Positions 42,029-45,610 of a stretch of DNA of 45,610 bases are shown in pieces; position 1 is the stretch's first letter, and the number at the start of each line of letters is the position of its first letter. This stretch comes from Spirosoma luteum DSM 19990. GTDB lineage: Bacteria > Bacteroidota > Bacteroidia > Cytophagales > Spirosomataceae. The notes below the pieces were generated by a model, which saw nothing but the letters and a program-made list of their open reading frames with translations, made no database searches and had not been told where the DNA came from. The stretch covers positions 1 through 45,610 of the forward strand of contig NZ_KB893274.1 of the NCBI RefSeq assembly GCF_000374065.1, written 5' to 3'. A program made the position numbers and the translations under genes.

Positions 42029-44665
42029 ATGAAAAAGCACTATATACAGTTTACACAACGGCTTGGCTTACTTCTGCTCTGGGCATGCCTACTCATAAGC
42101 CAAACCACCTGGGCACAATCAATCCCAGATGCCCAGTGGGCCAGGGTTGGCAATACGCTGGTTATCCTGGCAGATGGCAACATAGTAACCACACGATATT
42201 ATTCTTCTCCTTCACCGTTTTCTCCATTTAATAATGGAGGAGATGTGTTGACCAACTATTCCCTGACCGGTGATGTAATTTGGTCAGTGGGTCCGCTAAA
42301 GGGTGGTAATTATATTGGTGGGCAATTGCCGGGGACTGATTACGAATCCATTAGAAAAATTACCGCAGCGGGTGCGGCTACCAATGGTGGACTAACCGTG
42401 GCCGGACCGCTCAATGTCAGGCAATCGTCCAATGCACCCGTTCAAATCAGTGCCAATGGACAAAGTGGCTCCTGGTCAGATAGGGACCTTTTCGCTTCGT
42501 TTGGAAATGATGATTTCCCCCGCGATTTAATTGGCACGTCCGATGGTGGATTCATTATACTATACTCTATTAAGCACTCCGATGGCCCTTCCAGTGCTGT
42601 TCTCCGAAGATACAATGCGGCCAAACAGTTTTTGTGGACACGGCAAATTGACTACCCAAATCCCAATCCCCCAACCCCGAATCTGGGATTAACGAAAGGG
42701 ACAAGGATTGTTGGCACACCCGATGGTGGCTTTTTAATCGTCGGATTCTATAACCGATCAGGAACAGCTGAGGATAAAAATTCCGGTGTCAGTCAAGGTT
42801 GGATGGCGAAGCTGGATGCAGACGGCAATGTATCCTGGCAAAAGTTAATCTCCGCCACTGGTTCACTATCTATCATCACGGACGCCATCATATCGGCCGA
42901 TGGGGCAGGCTATGTGTTAGTGGGACATAACTTTGATGTTACACGTCTGGTAGAAATTGATTTCAATGGCGATGTCAAAATAGGCAGGGTAAAAGTCGTT
43001 ACTGGACTAGAATCCACCAACGCTTACATCACTACCTACACGGGAAGCGGTGGCAAAAAATTCTACGCCGTCGGCAACACCGCACAGTCAGGCCGATTGG
43101 ACCCACAAATCCGGCTGGTCGATCAAAACGACCTCTCCGTCGTAGCCAGCCGGACTTTTCCCGGACCGGGTCAAAGTCGCCTTACCGACATTGCCACCGC
43201 CGGGGATGGCAGTCTGGTGTACGTGACCGACAACAACCAACTGGTCAAACTCCAGCCCGAAGCGCCTACCCAACCCCCCACCAGCGCACTGGCCCTGACG
43301 GCCCCCACTTATAACTGCGCTACCGGAGCAATCACCTTCAACACTTCCGGGGGCGATGGCTCCCCCATCGAGTATATGGCACCGGGCATCACCGGATGGA
43401 CTACCAACCCCAACCAGATTCTTGATGGCTGTGCCCGTACGTGTGCTGATACACCCCCCTTTATGATCTCGGCACGGCAAAGCGGGAACGTGGTTACCTA
43501 TACGTGGTCACGACAAACCTACTGTGCCAACCCTACGGACATCGTTAGGGTGAGTCCGATAGCTGACATAACTGCCACCGTTGGCCAGGGTATCAATTTC
43601 CCGATAGGCCTGGCTTTTTCCTCCTCGGTGACCACAAGCTGGAGCGTTAATGCACGGGGGCTGCCCCCTGGTGTCGGCCAATTTTTCAGACAGGAAGGCG
43701 GAGGCAGTCCAAACCCTACCTGGCTACTTATCGGCACACCCACTACGGCAGGTGTTTATTCGGTAACAGCCTCTGCCAGTGCCAATGGCGGCAGTGCGTC
43801 CACAACGTTCCAATTCATCGTTACCAATGCCAATGCCGGTAATCCGTTCGCGTTGACCGCCCCCACTTACAACTGCGCCACCGGGGCATTCACCTTCAAC
43901 ACCAGTGGGGGCAACGGCTCCCCCATCGAATATCAGGCTGCGGGCATCACTGGCTGGACCACCAACCCCAACCAGTTCGTCGATAGAGAAAGCAGAACGG
44001 CGCTCGATGTGCAGCCCTTCACCCTGATGGCCCGTCAGAATGGGGTGACCGTCACTTACGTCTGGGACCTCAGAGCTTACTGTAATGGTACGCCACCCCC
44101 CCCACCGCCCGTTACACCCCCGCCAACGGGTGGTTCGCTGACCTTGGTAGCACCTACTTACAACTGCGCCACCGGGGCCTTCACCTTCAATACCAGTGGG
44201 GGTAACGGCTCTGCCATCGAGTATCAGGCTGCGGGCATTACCGGCTGGACCACCAACCCAAACCAGTTCGTCGATAGAGAAAGCAGAACCGCCCTCGATG
44301 TGCAGCCCTTTACGCTCATGGCTCGTCAGAACGGGGTGACCGTCACTTACGTCTGGGATTTGAAAGCCGCCTGCGGCCGGGCCCGCACTGCCGCCCTGCC
44401 TGAACCAGGCACTCAGCTACGGGTACGGGTGCTGGGTAACCCGGTGCTCAATCAGACGGCAGAGGTCGAGATTACGGGGGCAGAGCGTCAGCCCCTACAG
44501 TTGAACCTGATTGACTTGCAGGGCAAAGTACTTCATCAGCAACGCATCCAGCAGGCCGAATCCACCCAGCGGGTGCGGGTGCCTCTGGGTGAGGGCAGCG
44601 GTCTGTTTTTGCTCAACGTTAGCACTTCCACCCAGCATCAGCAGGTCAAACTGGTTAAACCGTAA
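42029..44665 (+). CDS. T9SS-secreted propeller protein with modules and an extra Ig-like domain, paralog 3
   Basis: An 878-residue protein from ATG 42029 (MKKHYIQFTQRLGLLLLWACLL...TTWAQS). The propeller-like N-terminal region (GTPDGGFLIVGFY, GWMAKLDADGNVSWQKLI, RLVEIDFNGDVKIGRVKV) is related to those of paralogs 1 and 2. The C-terminal half runs module B, then an inserted domain of about 106 residues (VSPIADITATVGQGINFPI ... GTPTTAGVYSVTASASANGG), then A-A and the T9SS sorting domain ending VKLVKP. The inserted domain resembles putative-Ig (He_PIG-like) folds and takes the place of the Pro-rich linker used in the other paralogs. Function unknown; export by T9SS is well supported. Confidence 0.88.
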   Translation: MKKHYIQFTQRLGLLLLWACLLISQTTWAQSIPDAQWARVGNTLVILADGNIVTTRYYSSPSPFSPFNNGGDVLTNYSLTGDVIWSVGPLKGGNYIGGQLPGTDYESIRKITAAGAATNGGLTVAGPLNVRQSSNAPVQISANGQSGSWSDRDLFASFGNDDFPRDLIGTSDGGFIILYSIKHSDGPSSAVLRRYNAAKQFLWTRQIDYPNPNPPTPNLGLTKGTRIVGTPDGGFLIVGFYNRSGTAEDKNSGVSQGWMAKLDADGNVSWQKLISATGSLSIITDAIISADGAGYVLVGHNFDVTRLVEIDFNGDVKIGRVKVVTGLESTNAYITTYTGSGGKKFYAVGNTAQSGRLDPQIRLVDQNDLSVVASRTFPGPGQSRLTDIATAGDGSLVYVTDNNQLVKLQPEAPTQPPTSALALTAPTYNCATGAITFNTSGGDGSPIEYMAPGITGWTTNPNQILDGCARTCADTPPFMISARQSGNVVTYTWSRQTYCANPTDIVRVSPIADITATVGQGINFPIGLAFSSSVTTSWSVNARGLPPGVGQFFRQEGGGSPNPTWLLIGTPTTAGVYSVTASASANGGSASTTFQFIVTNANAGNPFALTAPTYNCATGAFTFNTSGGNGSPIEYQAAGITGWTTNPNQFVDRESRTALDVQPFTLMARQNGVTVTYVWDLRAYCNGTPPPPPPVTPPPTGGSLTLVAPTYNCATGAFTFNTSGGNGSAIEYQAAGITGWTTNPNQFVDRESRTALDVQPFTLMARQNGVTVTYVWDLKAACGRARTAALPEPGTQLRVRVLGNPVLNQTAEVEITGAERQPLQLNLIDLQGKVLHQQRIQQAESTQRVRVPLGEGSGLFLLNVSTSTQHQQVKLVKP
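43286..44374 (+). repeat. Module array B-[Ig-like]-A-A in paralog 3
   Basis: B 43286-43525, Ig-like insert 43526-43843, A 43844-44083 and A 44135-44374. The modules are each 240 bp; the two A copies are again 291 bp apart, as in paralog 2. The first A module has a changed start (PFALTAPTYNC), so the Ig-like insert joins directly to the module without a Pro linker. Confidence 0.92.
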
Positions 44666-44682
44666 GTAAGCACCAACGAAAA

Positions 44683-44720
44683 TCGCATCTGAGTCGCCTT
44701 ATGGGGCAACTCAGATGCGA
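44683..44720 (+). terminator. Hairpin after paralog 3
   Basis: tcgcatctgagt (44683-44694) pairs perfectly with 44709-44720. A further inner gcc/ggc pairing shortens the loop. It lies 17 bp after the stop, matching the hairpins behind paralogs 1 and 2 in place but not in sequence. Confidence 0.6.
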
Positions 44721-44831
44721 CATGATTTCTATCTGTACGTGCGATTTGACCAGCTAAAAATAAGGCTCAACTTCTTTGTGGAGAAACTTGCTACCTGGTC
44801 TGGAACCCTAAAAAATTAACCTACCTATAGC

Positions 44832-45081
44832 ATGAAAAAATTACTTTTTGTATTCCCTCTGTACTTTTAATTGTCTCAGTGGAGAAGTCACCTTCAACGT
44901 TACCGGGGACGACGGCTCCCCCATCATCTATCAGATGCCCGGTAGTACCCGCTCGCCCCTGACGAGCAATACCGGTGTCGTGGAGCGGGAGTTACGAAAC
45001 GACCCCAGGCCCATTCCCATTACAGCCTTTCAAAGCGGTCAATTGGTTAGCTATACTTTCTTCAATTTGGTCTTTCTTTAG
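44832..45081 (+). pseudogene. Frameshifted remnant: signal-like start plus one degenerate 80-residue-type module
   Basis: An ATG at 44832 begins MKKLLFVFPLYF and stops at TAA 44868-44870. The neighbouring frame, ending at TAG 45079-45081, reads TFNCLSGEVTFNVTGDDGSP, IIYQMPGS and FQSGQLVSYTFFNL, which follows the module pattern YNCATGAFTFNTSGGDGSP ... EYQ ... RQNGVTVTYVW. Deleting one base in the A6 or T5 run near the start would join both parts into one short secreted protein of about 80 residues. It is therefore a decayed or truncated member of the adjacent family, or a sequencing indel. It lacks the propeller region and the sorting domain. Confidence 0.6.
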
Positions 45082-45084
45082 CGT

Positions 45085-45610
45085 ATGCGATACCTTATTT
45101 TACCCGTTCTATTAGCCATTGGTGGGTTGCTGGGACTCAGCTCCATCCATTCCGCCCAGGCTCAGTCCTTACCGGTGTCAACTTCATTCAATTGTGGTGT
45201 CCCGGAATTGACCCGGGAACAGGCCATCTCGCTGGTGCAGGCTGCTGAACTGGCTTTTAGACGAAAAAAAGCCTCCATAACCTCCGGAGAATCGCCACCA
45301 CCGATTTCGTATGTACCGATTCGGCCCCACATCATTCGCCGGAGCGACGGTACGGGTGGCTTCGATCTGGCCAGTCTGAATCAGGCCATGGCGCTCACCA
45401 ACGGCCATTTCCTGAGCAACGGCCATGGCATCCAGTTTTATTTTTCGGGAAGTACGCCCGACTACATCGACGATGACGCGCTATACAACGGCTTCGAAGG
45501 TAATTTGCCTCCTAATCACAGCGATAATAACGCCATGAACCAGTATTACGTCAACCGGTTCAGCGGATGGGCGGCAGGCTACGGAGGGTGGGCCGCTTTC
45601 CCGGCGGACT
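45085..45610 (+). CDS. Probable secreted zinc metalloprotease, N-terminal part (runs off window)
   Basis: An ATG at 45085 opens a frame that stays open to the window end (175 codons). The signal peptide is MRYLILPVLLAIGGLLGLSS...AQAQS. The segment YVPIRPHIIRRSDGTGGFD, then LNQAMALTNGHFLSNGHGIQ, FYFSGSTPDYIDDD, NAMNQYYVNRF and AAGYGGWAAFP, resembles the pro-region and first part of Bacteroidota secreted M43/pappalysin-like metalloproteases, which often end in a T9SS sorting domain. The HExxH zinc motif would lie beyond the window and is not seen, so the protease call is from the N-terminal pattern only. Its ATG is 3 bp after the remnant's stop. Confidence 0.72.
   Translation, partial: MRYLILPVLLAIGGLLGLSSIHSAQAQSLPVSTSFNCGVPELTREQAISLVQAAELAFRRKKASITSGESPPPISYVPIRPHIIRRSDGTGGFDLASLNQAMALTNGHFLSNGHGIQFYFSGSTPDYIDDDALYNGFEGNLPPNHSDNNAMNQYYVNRFSGWAAGYGGWAAFPAD

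Overview
The window looks like chromosome of a Bacteroidota bacterium of the Cytophagales, most like Spirosoma and its relatives. The evidence is two SusC/SusD outer-membrane pairs, a hybrid two-component regulator with a propeller sensor, a PorW/SprE-type lipoprotein of the type IX secretion system (T9SS), three secreted proteins with T9SS C-terminal sorting domains, and several exact TAnnTTTG promoter -7 elements. The genus is an inference; no rRNA or tRNA gene was seen.

Layout. 1-400: the 3' end of an IS110-family transposase. 395-5653: a secreted gluconolactonase-like protein, divergent from a Tat-exported Gfo/Idh/MocA oxidoreductase, which converges through a perfect 19-bp hairpin on a macroglobulin/TonB-plug protein. 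5729-7756: a tight SDR / GNAT / serine-hydrolase operon, then a Uma2-type protein. 8485-11678 (minus strand): the F0 part of ATP synthase plus delta (AtpI-like, atpB, atpE, atpF, atpH), closed by a terminator with no atpA or atpG. 12446-19366: a four-gene unit of SusC, SusD, sodium:solute symporter and an atypical calcineurin-like phosphoesterase. 19783-27309: receiver-only response regulator, displaced atpZ (minus), porW/sprE, a bifunctional PBP1A and uvrC. 27997-36973: a second SusC/SusD pair, a strong terminator and a 1361-residue hybrid histidine kinase/AraC regulator. 37140-45610: a tandem family of three large T9SS-exported proteins, a frameshifted remnant carrying one related module, and the start of a probable secreted metalloprotease.

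How the genes fit together. The two SusCD loci are nutrient-uptake units without any visible glycoside hydrolase. The first has its own inner-membrane symporter and cytosolic enzyme, and so could be a self-contained import route. The second has a membrane sensor-regulator behind it. PorW/SprE belongs to the machine that would export the four secreted proteins at the right end. The most unusual structure is the tandem family at 37-45 kb: C-terminal modules of exactly 80 codons come in two types, are nearly identical between genes and stand in a different order in each gene, while the N-terminal halves have diverged. This looks like recombination or gene conversion confined to the 3' halves.
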